Assembly: GCA_958296105.1 (NCBI GenBank)
Contig: OY282441.1
Location: 2,253,800-2,317,799 of the forward strand
Direction: 5' to 3'
DNA: 64,000 bases
Source of the DNA: an uncultured Dehalococcoidia bacterium
Lineage (GTDB): Bacteria > Chloroflexota > Dehalococcoidia > Lucifugimonadales > UBA1123
The notes under the pieces: model-generated
Databases searched by the model: none
Told to the model about the DNA's origin: nothing
The model's input: only the letters and a program-made list of their open reading frames with translations
Shown here: piece after piece, positions 8,279 to 16,178 of the stretch
Layout: each line of letters opens with the position of its first letter
Numbering within the stretch: the first letter of the stretch is position 1
Program-made: the position numbers and the translations under genes

Positions 8279-9202
8279 CTAGTCCTCCAGCTCGGCGAGG
8301 ATTCCCTTCACATAGTCGACGCTGCGCTTGTCTTTATGAAGCTGATCTCCCGTGTTGGTGCCTTCGAGAGCGAAATATCCGTCGTATCCGGCCTCGTGCA
8401 TGGCAGACAGCGCGAACCTGTAGTCGATGTCTCCATCCGGCAGGGCGGTTCTTATGAAATACGAGTGGCTCAGCTCTGGAATGTGAAGGCGCTGGAGACT
8501 CTTGCAGTGCCAGTATTTCGAGTGTGCCGCCAGCGCGGTGATGCACTCTTCTGTCGTCTCCTCCGGCTCCTCGTATGTCCACAGCACGTTGCCGAGGTCA
8601 GGGTTTGCGAATACGTGGTCGCTGTCGGTCAGCTCCAGCAGGTGAAGCGTCGACCATGAGTTGTCCGCGATGGAGTGTTGGTGAACCTCTATAGTGATGT
8701 CCGCGCCGATAGCGCCTGCTTGGTTTCCGACCTCGCGCAGGGCTTGCGCCGTCCTGATGAAGTCCTCCTCAGTCGCCAGCGCGCTCGACCCGTGTGATGA
8801 GCGCTCGCCGCTTGGTCCGGTGTCCAGTGTGGCGTCCCTTGGCGGACTTCCCAGCGCGGTGTTCACCACGCCTACGCCGATCCAGCCCGCTATCTCTACG
8901 GCTTTCTCCAGCTTCTGTCTGTTCTCCGCCGCCACGTTCGGCTGGCACAGGCCGCCGCCTGCGCGAATCGCCACACATGGCGCCCCAGCGTCTTTGAGAA
9001 CCGCCTGGAACTCACTGGCGCGCTCCTCCGTAGCTTCGAATCCGCCAAACGCATCGAAGCCAAGCTCGATGCCGTCGAATCCGATATCGTTGACCTTGCC
9101 GAGATACTCGGTTCGGGTCTTCGGATCTCGAGGGATGTCCCACGCCGCCCCGGCCATGAACGGATAGAATGTCCCTCGTCGAAATGCGTAACATAGTTTC
9201 AT
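8279..9202 (-). CDS. Sugar phosphate isomerase/epimerase-like TIM-barrel protein
   Basis: 307 residues. Family features of xylose isomerase-like TIM barrels (AP2Ec): DGIELGFDAFGG early, ITIEVHQHS and HVFANPDLGN for metal-binding Glu/His/Asp positions, and GYDGYFALEGTN at the end. The ATG at 9202 has AGGAGG six bases upstream, which rules out the earlier in-frame start at 9238. The real substrate is not evident. Diverges from the gene at 9273 across a 70-base gap. Confidence 0.82.
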   Translation of the reverse strand: MKLCYAFRRGTFYPFMAGAAWDIPRDPKTRTEYLGKVNDIGFDGIELGFDAFGGFEATEERASEFQAVLKDAGAPCVAIRAGGGLCQPNVAAENRQKLEKAVEIAGWIGVGVVNTALGSPPRDATLDTGPSGERSSHGSSALATEEDFIRTAQALREVGNQAGAIGADITIEVHQHSIADNSWSTLHLLELTDSDHVFANPDLGNVLWTYEEPEETTEECITALAAHSKYWHCKSLQRLHIPELSHSYFIRTALPDGDIDYRFALSAMHEAGYDGYFALEGTNTGDQLHKDKRSVDYVKGILAELED

Positions 9203-9223
9203 AGAAGCCCTCCTAGGAACCGA

Positions 9224-9253
9224 TTCACAGACGCCCATACCATCAGGTACAAT
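9224..9253 (+). promoter_or_regulatory. Possible promoter for the gene at 9273
   Basis: TTCACA (9224-9229), an 18-base spacer and TACAAT (9248-9253) form a reasonable -35/-10 pair in the divergent gap. The resulting leader is only about 13 bases. Confidence 0.4.
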
Positions 9254-9272
9254 TGACGCAATAGATTATAGC

Positions 9273-10019
9273 ATGGCTACTATAAACACAGTCGAAGACC
9301 TAATCCGCATCCTCGAGGAGAACCCGGTTTGGCTGGATAGAATCCGCAGCCTGATTCTCACGGACGAGTTGATGCGTCTGCCGGCGCGCTTCGATCAGCA
9401 TGTCGAGAACTTCGATCGACACGTCGAAAACTTCAATCGGTTCGCAGCCCAAACCAACAGCCGCTTGAACACACTCGAAGATGGCCAAAGACGTCTTGAA
9501 GAGAGACAGGGTGGGCTCGAAGAGAAGCAGGGTGGGCTTGAAGAGAGACAGGGACGTCTCGAAGAGAGATTCGACAGACTGCTCGATGACGTTGGGGTGC
9601 TCAAAGGCGCGCATGTCTCGACCGTGTCCGAGCGACACTACGAGGTCATTGCGCTGGAGATGGGGTTCGTCTCGGCGAAAGTGATGAGTCTCGGAGAGAT
9701 ATATCGAATCGGCACGTCCTCCACAGTTCAGGATCTGGGCAGGGACGCGCTTCGCAGCTTCAGAGACGCCGACATGATAATCGAAGTCTCCGATGACGAG
9801 GGACGCGATAGCTGCATCGCGGTGGAGGCTTCCTATGTCATCAACGGGCGAGATACAAGACGCGCAATCCGAAACGCGGAGATCCTAACCAGAGTCACGG
9901 GGCGCGACGCCCTCCCCGCCGTCTGCGGCTACGATGTGGACGATACGGTCAAAGAGACGATCGACTCTGGGGCTGTACACTGGCACCGGCTGACGCGCAA
10001 AGACCTAGCGCCCCGGTAG
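9273..10019 (+). CDS. Coiled-coil protein with PD-(D/E)XK-like C-terminal domain
   Basis: 248 residues. Residues 1-35 are a helical head, then comes a coiled coil (about 40-105) built of short repeats: FDQHVENFDRHVENFNR, then EERQG/LEEKQG/LEERQGRLEER steps of seven residues. Residues 110-248 are globular, with DADMIIEVSDDEG and IAVEASYVINGRDTRRAIRNA, which resemble the Asp...Glu core strands of restriction-endonuclease-like folds, though the usual Lys is replaced by Ser. Similar proteins of unknown role exist in filamentous and sponge-associated bacteria. Nuclease activity is an inference from the motif only. Confidence 0.7.
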   Translation: MATINTVEDLIRILEENPVWLDRIRSLILTDELMRLPARFDQHVENFDRHVENFNRFAAQTNSRLNTLEDGQRRLEERQGGLEEKQGGLEERQGRLEERFDRLLDDVGVLKGAHVSTVSERHYEVIALEMGFVSAKVMSLGEIYRIGTSSTVQDLGRDALRSFRDADMIIEVSDDEGRDSCIAVEASYVINGRDTRRAIRNAEILTRVTGRDALPAVCGYDVDDTVKETIDSGAVHWHRLTRKDLAPR

Positions 10020-10050
10020 CCCGAACTCCCGTCTGGCAGCCTGCCCGCGT

Positions 10051-11268
10051 CTACGCCCCCAGCCCAAAAGACTCCTTCGCCAAGTCCACTATGTACCTGC
10101 TGATGGACAGGGACGAGGTGGCGCCCGGGGATGGCGCGTTCAGAACGTGGATCGCGCCTTTCGTCTCTGCAATGCTGAAGTCTTGCAGCAGCGCGCCGCT
10201 GCGGTCGACCGCCTGAGCGCGCACTCCTGCGCCGGGCGCGTGAAGGTCGTCCCCGGTGATCTCCGGCACCAGTGTCTGAAGCGACTTGACGAACGCGGAC
10301 TTCACAATGGATCTATACTGTTCGCTCGCGCCCGTCTTCCAGAACTTCATAGACATTCGCCAGAAGCCGGGGTACGCCAGCGTTCCCCATGCGTCTCCGA
10401 AGTCGAAGCTCGTCTTGGAGTATCCCTCGCGCTTCAGCGCCAGCACCGCGTTCGGCCCCGCCTCTACGGATCCGTTTATGCGCTTGGTGAAATGGACTCC
10501 AAGGAAGGGAAGGGAAGGGTCTGGAACGGGGTAGATCAGGCCGTTTACGAGGCGCGCGCTTTCTGGCTTGAGAGAGAAGTACTCTCCCCTGAACGGTACG
10601 ATGCGCACGCCTGTATCCACGCCCATCATCCGCGCCACCGCGTCGGCGTGCAGTCCCGCGCAGTTGATGACGTTGTTCGCGGAGAAGTCGCCGGCCGTCG
10701 TCTCGACGCGCATGTCGCCGTTACTCGTCGAGATGGCCCGCACCTCCGCGTCCGTGATCAGGTCGCCCCCAGACTCTCGCATCTCTGTCGAGTACGCCTC
10801 CGATACTCTGACGAAGTCTATGATCCCGGTATTCGGAGACCAGATCGCCTTGACTCCGGCAACATGAGGCTCGTGTTCGCGCAGCTCCTCGGGCCCGATC
10901 AGCTCCAAGCCCTCGGCGCCGTTGGCCGTGCCGCGGCGGTGCAGCTCTTCGAGGCCGGGAACCTCTGAGTCGTCTATGGCGACTATCAGCTTGCCGCACA
11001 TCTCGTACTCGATGCCGCGCTCGTCGCAGAAGTCGCGCAGCAGCTTTCCCCCAGTTGAGCAGAAGTTAGCCTTCTGGGAGCCTGGAGCGTAGTAGATGCC
11101 CGCGTGGATGACGCCGGAGTTGTGTCCGGTCTGATGCTGGGCGATCACCGACTCTTTCTCGATGACGGCGACCCTCTGGTCGGGATGTTCCTGAGTAAGC
11201 CGCATCGCGGTTGCGAGGCCTATTATGCCGCCTCCGATGATGGCTATGTCGTAACTACGGGAGTTCAT
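10051..11268 (-). CDS. lhgO: L-2-hydroxyglutarate oxidase (FAD-dependent)
   Basis: 405 residues. It oxidises L-2-hydroxyglutarate to 2-oxoglutarate. The FAD-binding GGGIIGLATAMRLTQ follows the N terminus; HQTGHNSGVIHAGIYYAPGS is a strong LhgO signature; the C terminus has APGAGVRAQAVD and VLNAPSPGATSSLSIS. AGGAAGAGAT precedes the ATG. The gene is monocistronic and divergent from the thiamine operon. Confidence 0.9.
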   Translation of the reverse strand: MNSRSYDIAIIGGGIIGLATAMRLTQEHPDQRVAVIEKESVIAQHQTGHNSGVIHAGIYYAPGSQKANFCSTGGKLLRDFCDERGIEYEMCGKLIVAIDDSEVPGLEELHRRGTANGAEGLELIGPEELREHEPHVAGVKAIWSPNTGIIDFVRVSEAYSTEMRESGGDLITDAEVRAISTSNGDMRVETTAGDFSANNVINCAGLHADAVARMMGVDTGVRIVPFRGEYFSLKPESARLVNGLIYPVPDPSLPFLGVHFTKRINGSVEAGPNAVLALKREGYSKTSFDFGDAWGTLAYPGFWRMSMKFWKTGASEQYRSIVKSAFVKSLQTLVPEITGDDLHAPGAGVRAQAVDRSGALLQDFSIAETKGAIHVLNAPSPGATSSLSISRYIVDLAKESFGLGA

Positions 11269-11422
11269 ATCTCTTCCTGGTCGATGTACTCTGGCATCCG
11301 TCCGGATCCAGCCCGGAGCGATCCGAGCCAGATTGTATCACACCAAAGCAACAGGCTCGGATACACCAGTCTGCCGCATCTCTCGAATCGGGATTGTACA
11401 ACCCTGATCTCCGCAGCTCCGT

Positions 11423-11451
11423 TTGACATATAGCCACCGTCAGGCTAAACT
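11423..11451 (+). promoter_or_regulatory. Promoter of the TPP-regulated operon
   Basis: A perfect -35 TTGACA (11423-11428), a 17-base spacer and -10 TAAACT (11446-11451). The predicted start near 11458 is about ten bases before the riboswitch, which is the expected arrangement. Confidence 0.7.
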
Positions 11452-11467
11452 TGCCGAAATCCAAATA

Positions 11468-11570
11468 GACGCCCTGGGGGAGCTTGGGAAGCCAGGCTGA
11501 GAGGGCAGCCAAGAAGCTGTCGACCCCTAAGAACCTGATCTGGGTAATGCCAGCGTAGGGACCGTGGCAA
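11468..11570 (+). promoter_or_regulatory. TPP riboswitch (THI element)
   Basis: The conserved core is present in order: GGGGGAGC (P2 5' side), a short P3 hairpin (GCTTGG/CCAGGC), CTGAGAGGG, then GACCCC, GAACCTGATCTGGGTAAT and GCCAGCGTAGGGA. This is the thiamine-pyrophosphate aptamer. It lies between a good promoter and a terminator, upstream of genes for pyrimidine-precursor uptake and salvage, so bound TPP is expected to switch the operon off. Confidence 0.95.
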
Positions 11571-11587
11571 AGTCCGCATACGGCTCG

Positions 11588-11621
11588 CAGCCGCTCATCA
11601 GACAGGTGGGCGGCTGTTTTT
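11588..11621 (+). terminator. Riboswitch-controlled intrinsic terminator
   Basis: A 12-bp stem (CAGCCGCTCATC with GGTGGGCGGCTG, two G-U pairs) with a 5-base loop is followed by TTTTT. It lies 18 bases after the aptamer. A smaller hairpin, CGGCT-CGC-AGCCG (11581-11593), shares the 5' arm and could act as a competitor; this is an inference. Confidence 0.8.
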
Positions 11622-11657
11622 GCGTTCTGTGCAGACAGTTGACAAAAGGACGAGGGG

Positions 11658-11685
11658 GCGCTCCCCGAAGCTGTCGGGGAGGCGC
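11658..11685 (+). promoter_or_regulatory. Stem-loop covering the ribosome site of the first thiamine-operon gene
   Basis: GCGCTCCCCGA pairs with TCGGGGA(G)GCGC, 11 bp with one bulged G, loop AGCTG. The 3' arm contains the Shine-Dalgarno GGGGAGG (11676-11682), five bases from the ATG at 11688. An alternative GGGG/CCCC pairing (11654-11657 with 11663-11666) would free the site. A second layer of control beyond the terminator is possible. Confidence 0.55.
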
Positions 11686-11687
11686 GT

Positions 11688-12470
11688 ATGAGATACGCGA
11701 TTCAGACCATTGGGCTTTCCAAGACCCTCACGCTCGAAGGGCGGCCGCTGGACGTGCTGCGCGGGGTGGATTTTCACGCCAATGACGGGGAGTTCGTCAG
11801 CATAATAGGGCCGTCCGGATGCGGCAAGAGTACACTCCTCAACATCATCGCAGGGTTGGACAGTCCGACATCGGGCGTCCTTTCTTTGCATGGACGCGCA
11901 GGCTCGGCTCGGCTCGGCTCGGTCGGATACATGCAGCAGAAAGACCTGCTCATGCCCTGGCGCAGCGTGCTGGACAACGCGGTTCTCGGCTTGGAGATTC
12001 AGGGAGTCTCGCGGCGCGAGGCAGTATCGAGGGCGAGCGAGCATCTGGGCAGGTTCGGGCTGGACGGCTTCGAAGCCTCCTATCCGCACGAGCTGTCCGG
12101 CGGTATGCGCCAGCGCGCGGCATTCCTCAGAACCGTCCTCGCCGGCCAAGACGTCTTCCTTCTGGACGAGCCGTTCGGCGCGCTCGACGCCCTCAGCAGA
12201 AGTCAGATACATCGCTGGCTCACCGGGCTTTGGGAGTCTATGAACAAGACCATCGTCCTCGTCACCCACGATGTGGACGAGGCGATTCTGCTCTCCGACA
12301 GAGTGTACGTCATGACCGCGCGCCCCGGCTCCATGAAGACGGTCCAGCGAATAGACATCGCGCGGCCGAGAAGCGCGGACATGGTGACGACGCCCCGATT
12401 CGTGGATCTGAAGTCTGCGCTGCTGACCTCGATCAGAGAGGATGCGCACGCGCATGAGATCGCCGTATGA
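11688..12470 (+). CDS. ABC transporter ATP-binding protein (thiamine-precursor importer)
   Basis: 260 residues, SsuB/ThiZ-type. Walker A GPSGCGKST is at about residues 43-51, Q-loop YMQQKDLLMPW, signature LSGGMRQRAAFLR, Walker B VFLLDEPFGALDALS, and the H-loop His in LVTHDVDEAI. It energises the permease and lipoprotein encoded next. Because it follows a TPP riboswitch and precedes TenA and ThiD, the imported substrate is probably a thiamine pyrimidine precursor (HMP or formylamino-HMP). A (GGCTC)x4 run at 11901-11920 lies inside the gene, in a stretch (GSARLGS) that homologs do not conserve. Confidence 0.88.
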   Translation: MRYAIQTIGLSKTLTLEGRPLDVLRGVDFHANDGEFVSIIGPSGCGKSTLLNIIAGLDSPTSGVLSLHGRAGSARLGSVGYMQQKDLLMPWRSVLDNAVLGLEIQGVSRREAVSRASEHLGRFGLDGFEASYPHELSGGMRQRAAFLRTVLAGQDVFLLDEPFGALDALSRSQIHRWLTGLWESMNKTIVLVTHDVDEAILLSDRVYVMTARPGSMKTVQRIDIARPRSADMVTTPRFVDLKSALLTSIREDAHAHEIAV

Positions 12471-13306
12471 GCGCTGAGATGAGCAGACGCGCCGCGCCTT
12501 CGACCAAGCGGCGCTGGATCGAGGCCGCGGACGAGCGAGCGCGCCGCTGGCTGCCCGCGCTCGCCATAGCGCTCGGCATACTGGCGATATGGGAGGCTCT
12601 AGTATGGGCGCTGGACGTCCAGACGTGGCTGCTGCCGGCGCCCTCGGACATCGGCATCGCACTGTACCAAGACGCTTCGCTGCTGTGGACGCACACCCGC
12701 GCCACCCTCTCCGAGATCGTGGTCGGCTTCGGCTTGGCACTCGCCTGCGGAGTCGGCTTGGCAGCGGCCATCGGCCTGTCTCGCACCCTCGAACGCGCCA
12801 TCTACCCGTTCGTCATAGCCTCCCAGACAATCCCCATCATCGTGATCGCGCCCATGCTGCTGATATGGGTGGGATACGGGCTTGCGCCGAAGGTCATAGT
12901 AGTCGCGCTCATCAGCTTCTTCCCGATAGTGGTCAACATGGTCGACGGCCTCAAATCCGTCGACCGCGACATGGTCAGCATGATGCGAACGCTCGGCGCG
13001 AGCCGATGGCAGGTGTTCTTCAAGGCGCAGGCGCCGACCTCGCTGCCGTATCTGTTCAGCGGCGCGCGAGTCGCCGTCGCCGTCAGCGTCATCGGCGCAG
13101 TCATAGGCGAGTGGGTCGGATCGAGCGAGGGGCTGGGCTACCTGATGCTGCGCTCCAAGCCGCAGTTTCTGACCGAGCGGGTGTTCGCGGCGATAGCGAT
13201 TCTGTCCGCGCTCGGAGTCGGGCTGTTCGCCACGGTCGGAGCCGTGGAGCGGCTCGCCATCCCGTGGTGGCGCGCCACTAGGGGACAACGGGCAAACGAG
13301 ATATAG
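12467..13306 (+). CDS. ABC transporter permease (thiamine-precursor importer)
   Basis: 279 residues with six hydrophobic segments, the first at about residues 24-43. The EAA-type coupling loop MMRTLGASRWQVFFKAQAPTSLPYLFSGARVA is clear. It belongs to the SsuC/ThiX-like BPD permeases. The ATG overlaps the ATPase stop by four bases, so the two are translationally coupled. Confidence 0.88.
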   Translation: MSAEMSRRAAPSTKRRWIEAADERARRWLPALAIALGILAIWEALVWALDVQTWLLPAPSDIGIALYQDASLLWTHTRATLSEIVVGFGLALACGVGLAAAIGLSRTLERAIYPFVIASQTIPIIVIAPMLLIWVGYGLAPKVIVVALISFFPIVVNMVDGLKSVDRDMVSMMRTLGASRWQVFFKAQAPTSLPYLFSGARVAVAVSVIGAVIGEWVGSSEGLGYLMLRSKPQFLTERVFAAIAILSALGVGLFATVGAVERLAIPWWRATRGQRANEI

Positions 13307-13348
13307 AGTGGGCAAACGCGCCCCGAATGCAAGGAGAGACCAGAACCG

Positions 13349-14344
13349 ATGAACACGACAGCGATCAGGATTCTCGCGCTCGTCTCGCTGGCAGCGCTCG
13401 CGCTGGCAGCGGGGGCGTGCGCCCAGGGGCAGGATGAGAAGATACCCGTCAAGCTGGCTCTGGACTGGTACCCCAACGCCAACCACCTCGGCCTGTACAT
13501 CGCCCAGCAGAAGGGCTACTTCGCAGAGGAAGGCCTCGATGTTGCGATGTACACGCCATCCGACCCTTCCACCGTGCTTCAGACTGTGGGCGCAGGCAGC
13601 GACGACTTCGGCATGAGCTACCAGCCAGACGTTCTGCTGGCGCGGAACGAAGGCGTTCCCGTCGTCTCCATACTCGGCGTAGTCCAGCATCCGCTAAACT
13701 CGCTAATGACCCTCGAGGCTTCGGGGATAGAGCGTCCCGGTCAGCTCGCAGGCAAGAAGGTAGGATACCCGGGCATCCCGACCAACGAGCCGCTTCTGGA
13801 AACCATGCTCAAGGCGGACGGCTTGAGCGGTCTGGAAGACGTGGAGCTGGTCAACATCGGCTGGAACATATCCGAGTCCCTCATCGGCGAGAAGGTCGAT
13901 GCGGTGGTGGGCGCGTACTGGACTCACGAGAGCATCCACATGGAGAATCTGGGCTACCCCGTCAACGTGATGCGCATGGAGGAGTGGGGCGTTCCAGACT
14001 ACTACGAGCTGGTTCTCGTCACCAGCGAGGAGTATCTAGCCGAGAACGAAGATGTGGCGGAGCGCTTCATCCGCGCTGTGAGGAAGGGCTACGAGGAGGC
14101 TGTAAGCGATCCGCAGGCCGGCGTAGACGTGCTGGTGGCTGAGAACGAAGGCGAGATAGACGAGGCGATAGACAGGCCGGGGGCCGACCTGCTAGTTTCG
14201 CTGTGGCAGCTCCCCTCGGGCGGCGGATTCGGAACGCAGCAGCCCGAGCGCTGGAACGGATTCGCGCAGTGGATGAAGGACAACGACATGCTGAAGCAGT
14301 CTCTGGATGCGTCAGCGGCGTATCGCGCCGATCTGGGCAACTAA
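13349..14344 (+). CDS. thiY: NMT1/THI5-like substrate-binding lipoprotein
   Basis: 331 residues. The N-terminal hydrophobic stretch ends in LAAGAC, a lipobox with the lipidated Cys near residue 24. The mature domain has KLALDWYPNANHLGLYIAQQKGYFAEEGLDV, closely matching ThiY/THI5-like binding proteins of formylamino-HMP, with the conserved Trp-Tyr-Pro-Asn segment. It delivers substrate to the permease encoded just upstream. The symbol is by role and context; specificity is inferred. Confidence 0.85.
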   Translation: MNTTAIRILALVSLAALALAAGACAQGQDEKIPVKLALDWYPNANHLGLYIAQQKGYFAEEGLDVAMYTPSDPSTVLQTVGAGSDDFGMSYQPDVLLARNEGVPVVSILGVVQHPLNSLMTLEASGIERPGQLAGKKVGYPGIPTNEPLLETMLKADGLSGLEDVELVNIGWNISESLIGEKVDAVVGAYWTHESIHMENLGYPVNVMRMEEWGVPDYYELVLVTSEEYLAENEDVAERFIRAVRKGYEEAVSDPQAGVDVLVAENEGEIDEAIDRPGADLLVSLWQLPSGGGFGTQQPERWNGFAQWMKDNDMLKQSLDASAAYRADLGN

Positions 14345-14364
14345 TCCAAACCGGGAGGGCGCGA

Positions 14365-15042
14365 ATGACGACTACGCAAGGGCTGAAGTCCAGACATGCC
14401 GAACTCTGGCAGAAGATGACTCACCATCCGTTCGTGGTGGAGATGGGGGACGATACGCTGTCGGTCGAGCGCGCGAGGCGGTACTTCCTTCAGGATTACG
14501 TCTTCGTCAACGATCTGGTGGCGATGATGAGCATGGGAGTAGCCAAAGCGCCCAACTTCGAGGCGGCAAGCCATATCCACTCGTTCCTGTCCGCGATACT
14601 AGACCCCCAATCCGCAGCCGAAGACGCCTTCTTCAAGCGCGTGTTCGAGATTCTGGGCGCTTCGGAGGAGGAGTACTCCGCCGTCAGCGCCTCGCCTGTG
14701 ACGCAGGGGTTCGGAGACTTCCTAGTCCGCACCGGTCTCGAAGGCAGCTTCGAGGAGATCGTGACCGTCTGCTACGTCACCGAGGGGACGTATCTGGACT
14801 GGGGAACGCGGCTGCTCGCGCAGGGCAAGCGTCCATCCAATCCGATATATCGCGAGTGGATGGACCTGCACGGCCCCGCCGTGCTGGGCGACTTCGTGGC
14901 GTGGTGCGAGAGCTTCATAGACTCGTCAGAGCTCGGACGCCTGCGCCCCGCCGTAGATCGCGCATTCCATACCGCGCTGCGCTACGAGTTCCTGTTCTGG
15001 GAAGCGGCGTACAGCGCAGACCCTTGGCCGGACGGCTCCTAG
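14365..15042 (+). CDS. tenA: TenA family aminopyrimidine aminohydrolase (thiaminase II)
   Basis: 225 residues. The active-site residues known for Bacillus subtilis TenA are present at nearly the same numbers: Asp44 (FLQDYVF), Cys136 (VTVCYVTEG) and Glu213 (FLFWEAAY). It is therefore of the Cys-containing class, which hydrolyses aminomethyl-HMP to HMP. GGGAGGGCGCGA precedes the ATG. It converts the imported degradation product into HMP, the substrate of ThiD encoded downstream. Confidence 0.93.
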   Translation: MTTTQGLKSRHAELWQKMTHHPFVVEMGDDTLSVERARRYFLQDYVFVNDLVAMMSMGVAKAPNFEAASHIHSFLSAILDPQSAAEDAFFKRVFEILGASEEEYSAVSASPVTQGFGDFLVRTGLEGSFEEIVTVCYVTEGTYLDWGTRLLAQGKRPSNPIYREWMDLHGPAVLGDFVAWCESFIDSSELGRLRPAVDRAFHTALRYEFLFWEAAYSADPWPDGS

Positions 15043-15070
15043 AGAGCGCCGCCACAGGCTGGGCGCTGCC

Positions 15071-15235
15071 ATGAACGAAGAACCGCGAACGAGAGGCGAG
15101 CGGCGCGAGCGCAGACGGCGCAAGCGTAGAAAGATGGGCGTGTCGGGCGCGAGCGTCCGCAGGCTTCAGAATATCATCGCCAGAAAGAGCGGCGAGGCCG
15201 CGCGCAGACAGGGCCGGCCGCGCTCGGGGAGGTAG
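15071..15235 (+). CDS. Small highly basic protein between tenA and thiD
   Basis: 54 codons. The N-terminal half is a run of Arg/Lys/Glu (RTRGERRERRRRKRRKMG), then a small helical segment ASVRRLQNIIARKSG, then a basic tail. It ends five bases before the thiD GTG, and its last codons contain the thiD ribosome site. No Shine-Dalgarno of its own is clear, and Arg-rich ORFs arise easily in GC-rich DNA. It could be a nucleic-acid-binding peptide or just a leader for coupling. Confidence 0.35.
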   Translation: MNEEPRTRGERRERRRRKRRKMGVSGASVRRLQNIIARKSGEAARRQGRPRSGR

Positions 15236-15239
15236 AGCA

Positions 15240-16067
15240 GTGACGAAGATACGAGTGCCGCGCGCAATGACGGTTGCCGGCTCGGATTCGGGCGGCGGCG
15301 CGGGAATACAGGCAGACCTCAAGACCTTCGCCGCGCTCGGCGTGTATGGCGCGTCCGCCATCACCGCCATCACCGCGCAGAACACGCTTGGGGTCACGGA
15401 CGCGCTGGAGCTGCCCACCTCGCTAATCGAATCGCAGATAGACGCCATCGTCTCCGACATAGGCGCGGACGCGGTCAAGACGGGTATGCTGTCCAGCTCC
15501 GAGATCATCCACGCCGTCGCGTACAAGCTGGCTGCGCTCGGCATGACGCCTCTGGTCGTGGATCCGGTTATGGTCGCCAAGGGCGGCGACCGCCTGCTGA
15601 GAGAGGACGCGGTGGACGCCCTGCGCTCCGCGCTCATCCCTATGGCAACGGTCGTCACTCCGAACGCGCCGGAGGCGGAGACGCTCACCGGCATCGAGAT
15701 AGACTCGGTCGAGGATGCCAGAAGGGCGGCGAGGGCGCTCGTGGACGAAATCGGGGCAGACAGCGCCGTCGTCAAGGGCGGCCATCTGGAGGGGCCCGCA
15801 ACCGACATCCTGTACGATGGCTCGGAGTTCTTGGAGTTCAGCTCGGAGCGCATCGCCACGGACAATACCCACGGCACGGGCTGCACGTTCGCCTCCGCAG
15901 TCGCCGCGGGCTTGGCGAAGGGCTTCGACCTGCCGAGCGCGGTTCGCCAAGCCAAGCGCTACGTGACTGCCTCGATACGAACCAACTTCCCAATGGGCAG
16001 AGGACACGGCCCCCTGAACCACTTCTACGAGTGGTGGGAGTGGTGGGAGATGACCGAAAACATGTAG
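15240..16067 (+). CDS. thiD: Hydroxymethylpyrimidine/phosphomethylpyrimidine kinase
   Basis: 275 residues, ribokinase-like fold. It phosphorylates HMP twice to HMP-PP. The N-terminal GSDSGGGAGIQADLKTF, the VVDPVMVAKGG segment and the C-terminal anion hole NTHGTGCTFASA with catalytic Asp/Cys are diagnostic. The start is GTG at 15240 with GGGGAGG seven bases upstream. The odd C terminus EWWEWWEMTENM is a tryptophan-rich tail not typical of the family. Last gene of the TPP-controlled operon. Confidence 0.94.
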   Translation: MTKIRVPRAMTVAGSDSGGGAGIQADLKTFAALGVYGASAITAITAQNTLGVTDALELPTSLIESQIDAIVSDIGADAVKTGMLSSSEIIHAVAYKLAALGMTPLVVDPVMVAKGGDRLLREDAVDALRSALIPMATVVTPNAPEAETLTGIEIDSVEDARRAARALVDEIGADSAVVKGGHLEGPATDILYDGSEFLEFSSERIATDNTHGTGCTFASAVAAGLAKGFDLPSAVRQAKRYVTASIRTNFPMGRGHGPLNHFYEWWEWWEMTENM

Positions 16068-16178
16068 CCGCGCTCGTCATCACAGGTGCATCACCGCGCC
16101 GGCGCCGCGTCAGGCGTATCGCTCCCCTGTTCAGCCAGACGTGCAGGCGAGTCGCTGAGAATACTCGGAGACTCGCGT

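Noticed and set aside
12599-13690. A 363-codon open frame on the minus strand
   Set aside because: Antisense to the thiamine-importer permease and lipoprotein genes; the composition is that of a shadow frame.
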